Of a DNA stretch of 64,000 nt, positions 13,114 to 25,981 are shown one piece after another. This stretch comes from Haemonchus contortus (taxonomy: Eukaryota > Nematoda > Chromadorea > Rhabditida > Trichostrongylidae), in the NCBI GenBank assembly GCA_000469685.2, contig LS997563.1, forward strand, positions 31,553,968-31,617,967, given 5' to 3'. The notes beneath the pieces are model-generated. The model had not been told where the DNA came from. It ran no database searches and was given only the letters and a program-made list of their open reading frames with translations. Each line of letters starts with the position of its first letter. Position 1 is the first letter of the stretch. The translations under genes were made by a program, and so were the position numbers.

Positions 13114-13436
13114 GTTGAGTTTATTGTTTTCCTGAACTCATCACAAGGATTGTAAACAAGCCTTATTAGGCTCTCGTTTTGGGAAATCGCCTTCTTCAGA
13201 GCCTTAAAGGATCCTTGCAATCTGTGACTGTCCGATCAAACGTCTCCATCAACTCACCGAAGTCTCGAACACTCCGATGTCTCGAACTTCGCTGAGTTGG
13301 TGGAGACGCTTGGTCGAACAGTCACAAATTGCCATAATCCTTCCAGGCTATGAAAAAGGCGATTCCGCCGAAACGCCAGGCAAATAAAGTTTGTTTACAA
13401 ACTTCGTGAAGAGTTCGTTGAAACAATAAACTCAAC
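13114..13436. mobile_element. Imperfect inverted-repeat element (MITE/foldback type), about 323 bp
   Basis: The left half from GTTGAGTTTATTGTTT is matched by the reverse complement of the right half, which ends AAACAATAAACTCAAC. The similarity continues nearly to the centre near 13275, including paired blocks GTGACTGT and GTCTCGAAC. The two arms differ by many substitutions and small indels, so the copy is old. No coding capacity is seen. No convincing target-site duplication was identified at the flanks. Confidence 0.8.
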
Positions 13437-13553
13437 CATCCAAATCCTTTATTTTTTAAGACTTGGTTCCAAAGTGAGAAACTGGTTACACCACTTATTT
13501 ATCAACAACTGTCAGGCTGTCGGAAAAGTCCGCCACACCATTAACGGAAATTC

Positions 13554-13922
13554 GGTGAAAATGTAGTTGGGGGGGGGGGGGCACCCACTCAAAGGCTAAT
13601 ATATCAAGAAATAAACTCATTGAAACGCGTTATGCCGTGCTATATCACGGACATACCAGTTTTTAAATAAGGGCTTTCGTAGGGCAGGAGCACCGCAGTG
13701 GGCAAGTTTTCTTTCTTTTTTTGCAGGAGGTAATCATGCCAGCAGCCCAGGTGCTTCTACCCTACCCAGGGAAACTAAATTCCCTCTGCTGATACCGCAT
13801 AAAGGAGCCAAGGTGGTCGGTTCCCATCATCCTCTACGCATCCGATACTAACACGTTAGACTGAGTTCATTTCTTGAAATACTGACCTTCGGATGGGTGC
13901 CCCCCCCATCACATTTTCACGT
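13554..13922. mobile_element. Terminal-inverted-repeat element, about 369 bp, with G/C runs inside the termini
   Basis: The left end reads GTGAAAATGTAGTT, then 13 G, then CACCCA. The right end, reverse-complemented, reads GTGAAAATGTGAT, then 8 G, then CACCCATCC. These are terminal inverted repeats of about 33 bp differing mainly in G-run length. The interior has a splice-acceptor-like TTTTTTTGCAG at about 13723 followed by an open stretch up to GCCAAG|GTGGTC, but no domain is recognisable. The internal text reminds me of interspersed sequence common in hookworm genomes; that is memory, not a search. Confidence 0.7.
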
Positions 13923-16900
13923 GAAATTCAGTGCGGGCAATTGGTTTCTCCAATACATATAAGACTGACACTGAAGTAAAATGTGCTGAGCACAAAATTT
14001 CGTAGACCTCATATTTTAGTTTGCGGCATTACCCTCTTTAAATACCAAATTAACAATCCATCACATTTATGTGCGATGCATCGATGGTATAGCTTAGGCC
14101 AAGACCAGAGCGTTGTGGCGCAACTGCCCAATCCAAGGGGCTCTGTTGGACCATGACCACTTGTTGGCATCATGGCTCGAAACTAGGGTATGGTAAAAAC
14201 GGAGTTCATGTACTGAATTTTCGTTGCATCGATCAAAACCACAATATTCTATGAATTTTTTTGAAAGGCCGTTTGGAACAGAGTTATACATCATCAATGT
14301 GCATTACTTGTCCAATTCCTTCCATTAGAAGGAGAGGGACTGGAATCGACAGCTCTCCTATCTTATCTTCGTTCTTGGACTTTTTCGCGGTTCAACTGAA
14401 GTGGACTTAGTCATCCATTCTTTGTACATCTCCAAGGTCACTTCTTTGCAATTTCTTTGGCTTTTCCCTACCACTGACCATTCAGCCTCCCTCAGTGGTT
14501 TCTGACTGGAAAAAGGTTCAACAGTGACAGTGACAAGATGGGGAAGGGACAGAGAAGAAAGTCAGCAACTTCTTCGAGACTCATTACTCCCTCACCCTCC
14601 CTCTTCTCCTCCCTCCCTGTCTAGAATTCGCAAGCCACCCTAGCGCTGACAACTTACAATTAGATAGCCCAAAGCTCCTATTTCAGTCTTGTTCTTCTCG
14701 AAAAGTTGATGATCACACATATCTGCGGCGGCAAGCCTTCGGGCAAACCTGTTACTTTGTTTTTATTTTTTCAGATCACGTTGGGTTACTATTATTAGAA
14801 CTTATTCTTCTGCAGTATGTGATTTGAAGACTGTTTTGCTCTATCAGAAAAGTGACTTGAAATCTAGGGTGTGGTTGGAAATCATCTTGTACAGATTCCA
14901 CCACTTTGATGACGCGCTCATCATGGTAACCATCGTTGGAGTCTACCTTCTTATGCCATTTCAATCCGGATACTTTTGCTCCGTGTCGAATTTTTATCGA
15001 GTTGTTGGCGGAAACTTCGAGCTGAATCACTCCCATCTTTTATTTTTATGCCCGTCGTGGTTTTCTCGAGTGGTCTTTTCACAATGGAATAATTCCCTTG
15101 CAATCCTTCATGAGCTTCGTGGAACGAACATAGTATTCTGTAAAGGCAACCACTCCTCTCTCTATCCCTCGAAAGAGCAAATCCTCCTTTAAGGGCTATA
15201 TATAGGGTGAGTCTCCCACCTTAGATGAGATATGTTGCGACCTTATGAAACTCCTAGCACGAAGACAAGTCATTCTTTGTGCTTTCATGCGAAAATCCTT
15301 TGTACTTGTGTTTTGAATGAACTAGCACTCCAGCTCCATTATTATTACGAGAACAAGTCTTCCTTAATTCCAAGAAGCCACCCTCATTCGTTGGTTGCTA
15401 AGGTATAAGCTTTCGAGAACGAAAAAAAAACTGCTTCGTCTTGGTACTCACAATACCATTGTATTCACTTGAATGCTTTCTAGTGGCTGCTATATGCCCC
15501 ATTCAGGTACACCTACAAAGAAGGCAGCCCTTGGGCATTCCATTCATCTAAGAATAGCCGCTCCAGTTCAAACTATACTATGCTATACTACATCATACTG
15601 TACTATACTCATGATTGATTTACTCGCTGATGTCCTTTTCCTTCCACTAATGCTCCTCATAGGCCCATCGGGATACTCTGTAATATTGAAGATTTTCCAG
15701 AAAATCCGAGAGCTTATCAGAATTTGTTAGTATTCTCAGCTTTTTTTTAAGTTATTTGTCTAATTATAGAATTAGTCATCCTTTCGCGATATTTCCATCT
15801 TAACATAGAAGTCGAGTACCAAAATCCCTCGTCAGCCGTTCCATGTTGCCTGTATATGCAGCGAATGACCTTTCTTCGGATAACTGCGTAACCTTGGAGT
15901 TCCACTCGCTTGAGAAAGTACTCTGTGCTTTTTTTCCGGCAAAAGGTCACCTACTATATATAAAATCTGAGACAATGCACTCAATGTTTACCTATGCGTC
16001 TCGAATATATGGCGCTTTCGTTCTGCATACGGAGTTTACTATTCAGGAGGTTCATGTTGTAGGTAAATGGGGCGGTTCTTTATCCCCAACAAGAGCATGA
16101 CGCACGCACTCGTGGAATCCCATATGCCAGCCTCCTTCCTTGAATAAGATAAAATGTGGTGCAACAGGAGTGACAGATGAAATTTCATTCGCCCGTGGAC
16201 TTTCTATCGAAAAGCAACGAATACGGCAAACTAGGTTTTCGGGGTTCCCACGAAACTGTTTTGATTCAATGAAACAGCCAAGGAAAATGCTTACGTCAGG
16301 TGCCTTTGGAGCAATCAGAGTCCTTCCTTGAACAACGCTGCCGCTCAAATTGAGCGACCGTTGGCAGCGTAGCTTTAACTATAGCACTCACAACTTTTAA
16401 CATAATTTAGTAATCTGCATGCAAGGTCCGAACTAGATCCATTGTCTCGACGTTCGCAACTCTCTTGCTGAAATGAAATTCTTTTCACCCCTCTGAGAAA
16501 AGATTTCGAGGTGCACTGCAGTTCCGCTTTCTTGACGCGTTTTTCTAAATTTTCTTATTTGCCTTCACCGAGTTTGTGATTTCGAAAACTTCTGAGAATC
16601 AGAAAATAGCAGATATTTCGAATTCAGAGAAGTAGTTGAATCGGCGGGCCGTAGAACTACGAACGAATACGAATGCTTTCGATGAAAATTGACGTTGTAC
16701 CTTTTTCTTCCAGTCTTTCATTGCTTAAAGGTAATCATTGCATTAGGGCAGGTATCCGATCAAGTTACAATCCATTCTGAGGATTATTACTTGGGAATTA
16801 CAAATAGACTAGGTATTGGATAGGAAGGTAATTCATCTAGGGCTTCGTTAATTACCATCATGAATAATCCCAGTCTAGATTAGTATTTCCTTCGTAAATC

Positions 16901-18224
16901 CCATGGTATACGAGATGGTGTGGCAGGTGCCCCCCATTAGACATATAGAAAGAACCTTGGCATTCATCTGTAATGTAACCCCCCGCTCCGATCATTGAGA
17001 CCAAGCGACCAAGCGTAGTCAAGGCTGTTCAGCGTCACGCAAGGCTTTGTCACTTACATAAGTCGCCTCGCCATTGCTTAATGGACTGACGTCTGTTTCT
17101 ATAATTTGAAAAGGATCCGTTTATCCCGCAGCCCAATCTCCAGTACATAATTTGTATCTGGGAACAAATGTCCTTCCAAGGTGATTGACCTCCGATATAC
17201 TTGGAAACAAATAAACTACACCTGTCCTACAACCTTTGCTCTGACATTTGTTATCTTGCAAGTGTAATATCCACAATGGCACCGCTCCAGCGTTAACCTC
17301 TTTCTCTCTCTTTTAAGAGGCTCTGCAACAGATGGCGGTAAGTCTTTTATTAGCGAAGAGTCAGTACCGAAACCTGTAGAAAAGCTTCCAATCACCGACC
17401 TAATTTTACCAATCATTACCAAATTTTATTTATCAAGACACGCGATCTTTTTGCCTTATTCTTTTCATCTCTTTTTCCAGGATGTTTAGGTAAAGAGGGT
17501 TACGTGACTACTTGAACTTTCTCTACGTCTCTGACGGCGAAAGGCCATAGCGCAGAGAAAGGAGGGTACCGATGACTCAGGCGTGCACATGCCATCACTC
17601 CGCTGCGTCTCTACCCTCCACACCCGCTGTAGGCTAGAACGCAGAGATAGCTGCAATCGCGAAGATATGCCGTGGCAGCGCTGAATCACGTGAATAGCGC
17701 TTGACCAATGGGCACCTACAGTCATGAAAAGACACAACAAGGGTTGTGAGAATGATTGCGGAACTGATATATTGCGATTGGAGATAGGGTTTTTTCTCAA
17801 GTAGGCGCAGATGTTGCTCACTATGATGGACTTCACGTCAAAACGTTTGGAAGAGCGATTTTAAGCGAATTTGCAGTTTGTGAGAGGTGACCTGAACCCA
17901 TGTCGATCCTTACAGGATTGGGAAAAATAATTTGTGAATGCTGAAACTTTGGGAATGTTAGAAGAAAGAGGAACCAGTGAAACTTATGTCAAAAAAGGAG
18001 TGTAACTCAATCGGTTCCATAACGATCCATAACTAATCGACCTGCTTAAGGTGATTTTGTCCCGGATCCATTGGATATCGATTTGATACAGCTTAGTGAA
18101 GAAATATGAGCGTAATTCAAAAGTTTTAAGCTTTTTCATATTTCTTTCACTTGTGTGTATTGCAACACCTCTATTTCTTTTCTCTTTCTTTCTCTTTTCT
18201 CCTTTCTTTATTTCTGATTCACGT
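13923..18224. other. Gene-poor stretch; no supported gene
   Basis: The longest open frames (122 codons plus at 14824-15192; 116 codons minus at 17486-17836) show no domain or convincing splice structure. A short direct repeat of TATACTA-like units lies at 15573-15606, and a small hairpin GCTGCCGCTCAA/TTGAGCG lies near 16339-16372. A 19-base word containing CACGTGAATAGCGCTTG near 17683 recurs with one change near 18219, so an interspersed repeat probably covers part of 17500-17720. Confidence 0.4.
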
Positions 18225-18260
18225 GAATAGTGCTTGCTGCGCTTGTAAAACTATCAGACA

Positions 18261-18304
18261 CGCATTCATACTAGGTGCAGTACACTGCACCTAGTATGAA
18301 TGCG
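18261..18304. repeat. Palindrome with 21-bp perfect arms, core of a degraded inverted repeat
   Basis: Positions 18261-18281 are the exact reverse complement of 18284-18304, with a two-base spacer. The symmetry continues imperfectly outward to about 18235 and 18328 (GCTGCGCTTGT against ACAAGCGCAGC). The right flank, about 18304-18370, is then duplicated in degenerate form at about 18395-18460 (GACAAGCGCAGCAG-TAGAGACTC in both). Confidence 0.85.
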
Positions 18305-18461
18305 GCCAGTCTGACAAGCGCAGCAGTTAGAGACTCAATATGGCAGGAGTGCGACAGACGAAGACAGTCGAACCATTGAGTCAGCACTGGTCTCGCCAGT
18401 CAGACAAGCACAGCAGCTAGAGACTCGATTTGGCTAGAGTGCGCCAGACGAGGTCAGAAAA

Positions 18462-21002
18462 ATACCGTACCCAGGCAAATTTAAAGGACCCGAGTTCAAG
18501 TAGTCCGTAGACCAGGTAAAGAGTAGTTTTGTCTAGTAAGAATCGTACCTTTAATTTCTTCAGTCGGGCGCTGCTCGGCACTAGTACTCGATTTATCCAG
18601 AGGCAACTATCAAGAATCAGTAGGTCACGGTTTCAGTGCCTTCAAGGTGACACATTCGAAGACCAGGGGGGGGGGGGAGGCTGGCTCCATGACGATTTCT
18701 TTGGCACGTCCTAAAACTAACTTGCGAGTGAGTAGCTTCACCTTCAGGACTGGATTTCAGTGATTATCTAAGAGTTGTATACACGTCTCTTTATCGCTAG
18801 CACAGTTCAAACGTCAATCAATTAAGTTGCTGCTGAAGCGAACTGGTCCAAATGTTCCCTGAGACTGATCAAGTAAATAATTTATATTTGTATTGCGTAT
18901 TGGTTGTTTGTACAATGTTCGATATTTACATTGCGTTTTACTTATACTTATTTCTCATTAAACGACCCTCATCCTTGTGAATGACGTTCTTCTGCTCTGA
19001 TGAAGCTAAGTATAGCTTGTTTTCACGCCAAAAGAGGTTTTTACTGATGTAACGTCACTTGATGTCGTCTTCAGCAATAACAGCTGGCTTAGAATGAGAC
19101 AGCAAATGCGTCCATGTCCAGTCCATTTTTAGTCTGAACTCTAATGAATTTCATGGATCCTCGATTGTACGGATTATGGCTGACACCAAAATAAGATGAG
19201 ATGAGATACCCCATTCTAGATCAGCATGCAGTGCCGATCTGGTGCCTACCAAATGAGATCTGGCATGCACGCACTACGTCAGTGGTGATTCATGTGAGTT
19301 CAGATCAAGGATGAATAGGACAAGCATTTATGCGCTATTCCATTCCACTAGGCCATCATGTGTTCTACTGGACGCCATCGAGTGAATTTAGATAAAATTA
19401 GCATTTGGGGGAAGGGGTGAGAACAAGTTATGGTTGCTGCCATCTAGAGCAGCAACGGAAAGGGTCGTTATAAGGGTGAATCTCCAAGATTTTCCCTAAC
19501 AACTTTTGAATTCGCGAAATCCATCTTCTCATTCACAAAATTCGGTAGCTGGTAAGATGAAGCAGCAAGGTGTGCGGGAGAGAGATAGAAATCGTCAGAA
19601 GGAAGATTTTGATGCAGATAGTGAAATGGAACAACTCGCTTAGGGAAGGTGTTGAGATGAGGATGGAAAATGAAGTGAACATTCGTCGGGTAGCATTATT
19701 TTGGAATGACCTCGAATGTTACAGTGTTTGTTTATCTTCCCTCATATCCGAAGCGTGATGTGAAAGGAGCATTATAAATGCACGTGCTTTGGGAATCTTA
19801 TCGTTCATCAATTTCTGTTTCTCATATCGATTTTTGAGCTACCAAAAATAATTTTTTGATAGATTTTCTGATAGATTAGTGTATTTCGATATTTGACTCA
19901 AGTAGTCATTTTCAGAGAGCAACCTTAATCTTATGAGTAATTTTCCGTTAGTTAATAAGAGAATTGAGATAATGTGGGCAAAACATTCCTTTTCCACAAA
20001 AATATGCATAGGTGAAGCATAATTAGATTCGGGGGTGCAATTATTTCAGATACGATGGCACCATCAGAGTTACCGTAGGCAGAGTTTTTTATTGTTGCTC
20101 TGACACTTAAACAAAGTCTTTATGTGGCGATTCTCAATTGAAGGCATCCATTCTTTCAAAGAGAATCAGTCTGGTTGTTTCTGCTTTCAAATTAATCGTG
20201 TGCAGCACCTTCAAAGGTAATGGCTACGAGTGTTTGATCGTTACATGTATCTTGATGGGTATGGTGAAAAGCTGCAGAAGAGACTATGTGAGACGTTCAT
20301 TGGATATTAGGGGACAGGCATTTCTGCTGTGCGGTTAAGTCATGGTCAGTGTAAGTGGCGGTTTCTTGATAGGAGTCTTCTCAGAAAAGGGTACTCAGAA
20401 GTCAGGAACGACAACGATGGAGATAAGCAGCAAAAATGGGAGTCGAGCTAATTCTGCAAAAGGTGGACTTTTCATATCGAGCTTAAGCTGACAGTTGGGG
20501 TTGTCTGGAATATAAAACATCAGAGTGGCGGATGGAAAAAATATTTCCACTAAGAAATAAAAAGGGTAGTTGGATTATTGTGGAAAGCTTAAATTCTACA
20601 CATATAGTAATTCCCTTTATGAAGTTATACTAGAAAATTTGAGTGACGACACCATAGTGCCGTAGGTGAATAAGTCGATCCCAACAGGAGTTATGCATCA
20701 CATCTGTTCTGACTGAGCTGTTTCACTTGAGTCTGTGCTTATTTACATGGATGCCTTCACTTCTTACACTTGAAGATGGAGTGTGGCTTGGTGTAGGGAT
20801 TTTGAAGCTCAATTATGGCAACTCTAGGGCCCCTTTTACCACGCAAATGCATCATATTGCCTACTCTCACAGTTGAACACCGTCTTCCCATCACCGAGCA
20901 TGTTTTAGTACATGTGTTTGAATCCCCAGACCTCTGCTTTTTCTCAACGCTCTCGTTTTCACGCTGTTCAAGCAGTTTTCTCATGTAATACGACTCTTTT
21001 TC
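18462..21002. other. Gene-poor stretch; no supported gene
   Basis: A 12-G run lies at 18666-18677. Open frames are short (at most 67 codons) and without recognisable motifs. Nothing else stands out. Confidence 0.4.
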
Positions 21003-21133
21003 AAATTATTTCATGGGGTTTGACGTTGGTGGTACAATTTTAACATCATTTCATTATCATTTTATCACTATGGTAATATCGATCAAATGAAATGGTGTTA
21101 CCCACTGTAACGTTAACCCCCATGAAATAATTG
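21003..21133. mobile_element. Small MITE, about 131 bp
   Basis: The left terminus CAAATTATTTCATGGGG and the right terminus, CCCCCATGAAATAATTG on the plus strand, are reverse complements with small differences. Inside, CATCATTTCATTATC faces a diverged partner around ATGAAATGGTG. It is non-coding and short enough to be mobilised only in trans. Confidence 0.75.
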
Positions 21134-24100
21134 CCTAACAGTATGATTAATAGAAACCTTGCGATGAGAACCTGATACCCTACTAGAGAAGTTTTACGAT
21201 TGGGAAAGCTATCAGAACTGATGTGACATCGACACGTTTCAGCTATTTACCTAATATCTTCGGCGCTACAAATCGTGCCTGGAACCGGGAATAGAGGTTC
21301 AAAGTTTCCACTTTGTCGACTCATCAATTTATCTCAATTCCTCAATCTTTGAGAACTGCAAAATGCTACATTCTCTTTGTTATTTGATCGTAGCATGAAT
21401 AAGCAAAGTCTCAAAAGGCAGCCGCGGTTCCATTGAACTCTTCGAATAAGTCACTGAACAAACTGTAGGAATCTCTTCTTATCATGTTCATTTGACAAAT
21501 TCGAGATTTGAGTGAACATTCTTTCCATTTGCTCTAGTATGTTACAATTCTCAGGGATATGTCGGACCCTTTGGCGAAGTAGTCGTACTCGCCTGAAAGA
21601 CTAGTCATAAAGCCAACTGCATATAGAATTAGTGACTACGCGAGCGGAAGTGTTTTTGTGGGGTAGTGGATTTTCCGCCCCGGCGCTTTGACGCCGACCT
21701 TTTCTGAGAGCTGCCACGCTGAAATGTTAGGCCACCACATGTGTGTTGGGATGCTTCAAAAGTTTTTTTGTCAACGAATAACTTGTAGAATCTCCTTCCT
21801 AGCCAGTAGTATGTACAAAGTGTATAGCCTCATGCAGCACAGAAGGGGATCAGGGGAGAATTTCGACATGGGCAGCGTTTTCGCCTGCTACCAGGGATCA
21901 CTATAATGTCAACAATGGTTTCGAGAACTAATCTCCTTTCACACTTTCTGATGTAAGCGCTAATCCCATGTGTGAAAAAGTGTTCAGCGGATGGAATTCG
22001 CTTTCTTTCCAATTTGAACTAAACGGACGAGCTCCGACAGTGTTTCCATGGCAGAGACATTATGCACAAAGTGAATTTTCGATTCTGGAAGAATTTCAAA
22101 GCGAAAGTCCTATAAAGAATCCACGGAGTTAACCAGAAGCATATTTATTGCTCTTCAAAAGGTGTGTTGCCATAGTTACTAAATAAACTGTTCTGATAAC
22201 ATGCATTTTATGACATGACAACATGGTTTCTGTTCTTTCATAGAGGAAATCCTCAGAACGAAGCGAAGTGAAAAATGAACGATTCCCTGTTGTTCGGCCC
22301 GTAGAAGTTCTCATAACTCGAACTTCTCCGATATGCATTACCCATAAGCTGCCGGCGTGACAGATAACAGTAATCCTGCATTTATGAGTTTTGGCCTCAT
22401 ATGCGCCTATTAATGCGATGACGATTCTAGGGCTTGCTTATGTGGATTTCATTCTATCTCTGCTTTTTTATTGTTGTTTTTCTTGACTGATAGAGTTTGT
22501 GTTAGACGAACTAAGACAAAATATTAGTCGAATTACTGTATAGCATAAATTTTTGAACAATTTTAGAGTGGCATAGTTGTACATAGAGGTCTAACTTGCA
22601 CAGCTGAATAATCTTTGGGAGCTTGCTAATATGGTATCCATCTGTTAGTGCTGACCCGGCAATTCTTTTCCAATTCGTTGCCCTGGAAATGCTCATGGGA
22701 TCGAAGACCATATGTTCCCGTCTTGTTAATATTCCGACATTCAGATCTTACCGCTGCCCATGCATTTGACTCTGGTAGTGCTCATGTTCCATATGATCAT
22801 TTTGAACTCTGCTCTTCCAATCAGATCAAAGCTTTTAATGTGCGGTTTGGCAAGATTGCGGAGCGGCAAATACCCTTTTCGAAGATATAATGAAAACTAC
22901 TTCTAAAATGAGACAAAAAGAATGATTAGAACGTCCAGGAATGTGTCAATATTGAACCGATCCCTTAACGAAAGTGCAGTCCATTACTCGTACTGCTTAA
23001 GTATCAACCAACTACTTACAGTAGCGTTCAAAAGTATTAGCCAACTTCAACTTGCCGTAACTTTTTTTAAGTGGAGCAAATCGCATGAAATTTTGATATG
23101 TTCAGTTGAAGCATATTCCACACTATCCAACACTATTTGACTGTTAAGCAGCGATGTCCACATAACTAAGGGCAAGGCGTTCGTAGACTATGCTGAAAGC
23201 AAGTTCGTTACAGTTATTTGCACCTTATGTGCGTTTTTCTCCTCTACTGTGTTCGGCATTAGTGCTCATACACTTTGGACATGGCAAAAAGGAAAGAAAT
23301 CTTAGAAGCACCAATGTCTGTATTTTCAGTTAGTTTTGATTTCAAGCTCTTTGGGATATTTGGAACATGATCAGATTGACGGTCAAGAGTAGTAAATATT
23401 CACACTACACCAATGCTACACATATTGGAATTCCGCTTGATTAGATCCAGTAGGAAAGGAGTTACTACTAAAATCACGACTGAAGAAGCATATGGCCGAA
23501 TACTTTTGAGCGCTACTGTATGCTATGTAGAAGTTGGAAAAATTGAAAAAAATCGCGGGGCTCGAAGGGGTCTAACTTATCGAGCCTCCTCCCTTTTTTA
23601 ATTGCACTATTCAGCATCGACGCCATTACTTCATGATTCCCTTCTCGTCCATCATTCACATGTCTTTCACTCCTGCCAACAACTCGTACTTCAGTATTAA
23701 CTTTTGCATATGTGACATTATTTCATACAAAATTTCAGTCGATTCCAATCTACTGCTAATTATTCATGCTGATGGGACGATAGCCTGATGCGTGCTGTCG
23801 AGGGGTATCGGATGACTTTGCCTCGTTTCTTAGTGTTGTCCGCCTTTCCCCCTTTTATTCAGGCTCTTTCGACTAGACTTTTTGCATCTTCCAAATATTC
23901 AAAACATTTTTATCGATTTTCCTGGTTCTTTTGCTTTCTCGTATTCGTTCCGCGCAATAATTTTTCTCTTCCTTTCTGCTTTGTGTTCGAGGACGGCAGC
24001 TTCCTTCTATGCCTGGTCGTTGAGCCCACCTTCGTCATAGTCCAAAAGTCATCAAATGTGAAAGGAAGTTGATTCAATCAATCAGCTAATTAGAATTAGG

Positions 24101-25080
24101 AGTAGAGCAGCACACTTGATGGTTGATTAGCGACTCATTCCGCTACGTGTAATACTTATTCGTTATTTCCCATTATGTCGTCCGTCGAACGAAAGGGAAA
24201 AGGTTCTGGTCGGTTATCATTGCCCTCAGCCCTGTTCTCTCACAGAAATGATGTTGCCTTCACAAAGGCATGCACCTCTTTGTTTGCCTCCCTTTCAGCC
24301 CTGGCATCCTTGAAGAGCAGCGCAACGAATCATATTCTCCCGTGGGAAATTCCCACCGGAAATTGCTGAGATGCGAGGGGAAAGCGGCCATAAAATTGCC
24401 CAATATACAGAGTACCACAGCAATTATAGCAGGATTAACGGGGTCTGAACGCAAAACCCAGCATATGTCGTTCACCATATGATCCCACATCGATTCATCT
24501 CGTAATGCTTATATCGTGGATGATACGTTGAGGAATTCACTAATTGTTGATTTTTCTAATAACCCAGTAACAGTAACTATACAAAGTACTAACCATACAT
24601 AATGGGAAACTGTTTAAATGTAGTGAATACATTCGGGAGCCATGTCCTGAATGCCTTTAAAACTGCGACGAAAACCTCAACCCGTTCGATCTTACATATT
24701 TTGTCCCATTTCCAAACGTCAGATGTACTCGTCCTAGATGTCGAGAATCCCATCAGGAGTTCATCTACTTGAAAACTATTTTTCAATGGAGCGTTGGGTG
24801 TAGGTTTGATTCGCAGGTCCCATCCCTTCCGCAACCCGCAGCACAGAATATCTTCAGAATACCTTGATTGAAGCCTTCCAGCGATTTTTCAAAGGCTCTC
24901 GGTTGCGATTAAATGTTATGAGGTGCCGACTAACCTTTACTTAATTTTTTTTCTTTTTTCCTTTATCGCTCTTACTTCCAAGTCTTTGTCGAGCTTACAG
25001 CTTCGAAGCGATGAATTCGTATATTTTATTCTTCTCATCTCACAGCCCGCTCATCTTGCATCAGTGTGCGAGCGGCTATC
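21134..25080. other. Gene-poor stretch; no supported gene
   Basis: Open frames of up to 94 codons occur (for example 23788-24072) but show no domain, good splice flanks or family similarity. No repeat clear enough to delimit was seen. Confidence 0.4.
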
Positions 25081-25116
25081 CTACTATATATAACGCGCTA
25101 AGTGTGTCTGTTGGTT

Positions 25117-25120
<4 letters not shown>

Positions 25121-25149
<29 letters not shown>
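25121..25149. repeat. (TG)n microsatellite
   Basis: About 14 uninterrupted TG units immediately precede the 145-bp minisatellite. The preceding text (GTGTGTCTGTTGGTTTGTC) is similar in kind to the reverse complement of the GACAGA-rich patch at 4690-4745, so both may belong to one repeat family. Confidence 0.9.
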
Positions 25150-25152
<3 letters not shown>

Positions 25153-25158
25153 ACCGGA

Positions 25159-25760
25159 AATTCATAACTCCGGTTCCCGTCGACCTAGAGAGTTCAAATT
25201 TGGTAGGTGTAAGGGGGGCAGGATGGGAACGCTAATGGTGGGTGGTAGTGCCGGACTCCGCCCGCAAGGGGCAGGGTTTGTGCGAAATAAATGTTTGGGC
25301 AAAAATTCATAACTTCTGTCCCCGTGGACCTAAAGCGCTCAAACTTGGTAAGTGTAAGGGGGGCAGGATGGGAACACTAATGGTGGGTGGTAGTGCCGGA
25401 CTCCGCCCGCAAGGGGCGGGGTTTGTGCGAAATAAATGTTTGGGCAAAAATTCATAACTTCTGTCCCCGTGGACCTAAAGCGCTCAAACTTGGTAAGTGT
25501 AAGGGGGGCAGGATGGGAACACTAATGGTGGGTGGTAGGACCGGACTCCGCCTACAAGGGGCGGGGTTTGTGTGAAAACTTAAACTTGGACCTAGAGCGT
25601 TCAAATTTGGTAGGAGTACAGACGGCAGGGTGGAAACACTGATGATAGGCTGCAAGACGAAACTCCGCCCCAAAGGACTGGGCGTGAATAAATACTGTTG
25701 GTTCGGACCCAGACCGTTGAAGCTTGAAGGCACAAGGAGTTGGCTGGGAACATTGATGGT
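25159..25760. repeat. Minisatellite with 145-bp period
   Basis: The unit runs from TTCATAACT through a GTAAGGGGGGCAGGATGGGA block to GCGGGGTTTGTGCGAAATAAA. It starts near 25159, 25304 and 25449, so the spacing is 145. The first two units are nearly identical; the third is cut short after about 25575, and a more degenerate, shortened copy extends to about 25760. Because 145 is not a multiple of three, the open frames that cross it are by-products of the repeat and not genes. Confidence 0.88.
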
Positions 25761-25981
25761 AGCTAACATAGTAGACTCAGCCGCGATGAAGTCTGAATAC
25801 TTTTCCTCTAAATAATCGCTTTTGTGATATAATGCGATGTTCTATTCGGACACAGCGAAGATGGCTTACAGAAAAAATCGCTCACAGTTTGAAGCTAATA
25901 CTGAGGGTGTACAGCTTTCAAAGAAAAAGTAGAATCCGAAGTGCTATTTGCGCATAGCAAATTTCTCAGAGTAAGGAGGAG

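Noticed and set aside
13723..13815. Exon-like stretch bounded by TTTTTTTGCAG and AAG|GTGGTC
   Set aside because: It lies inside the terminal-inverted-repeat element 13554-13922, so it is most simply part of that element.
14775..15192. Open stretch after a TTTTTTCAG acceptor on the plus strand, with a second long frame on the minus strand
   Set aside because: Both strands are open over the same interval, the composition is not protein-like on the plus strand, and no family or partner exon was found.
25242..25575. Overlapping plus-strand frames with repeated MVVPDSARKG and KALKLGKCKG segments
   Set aside because: They are translations of the 145-bp minisatellite; the repetition is of the DNA.
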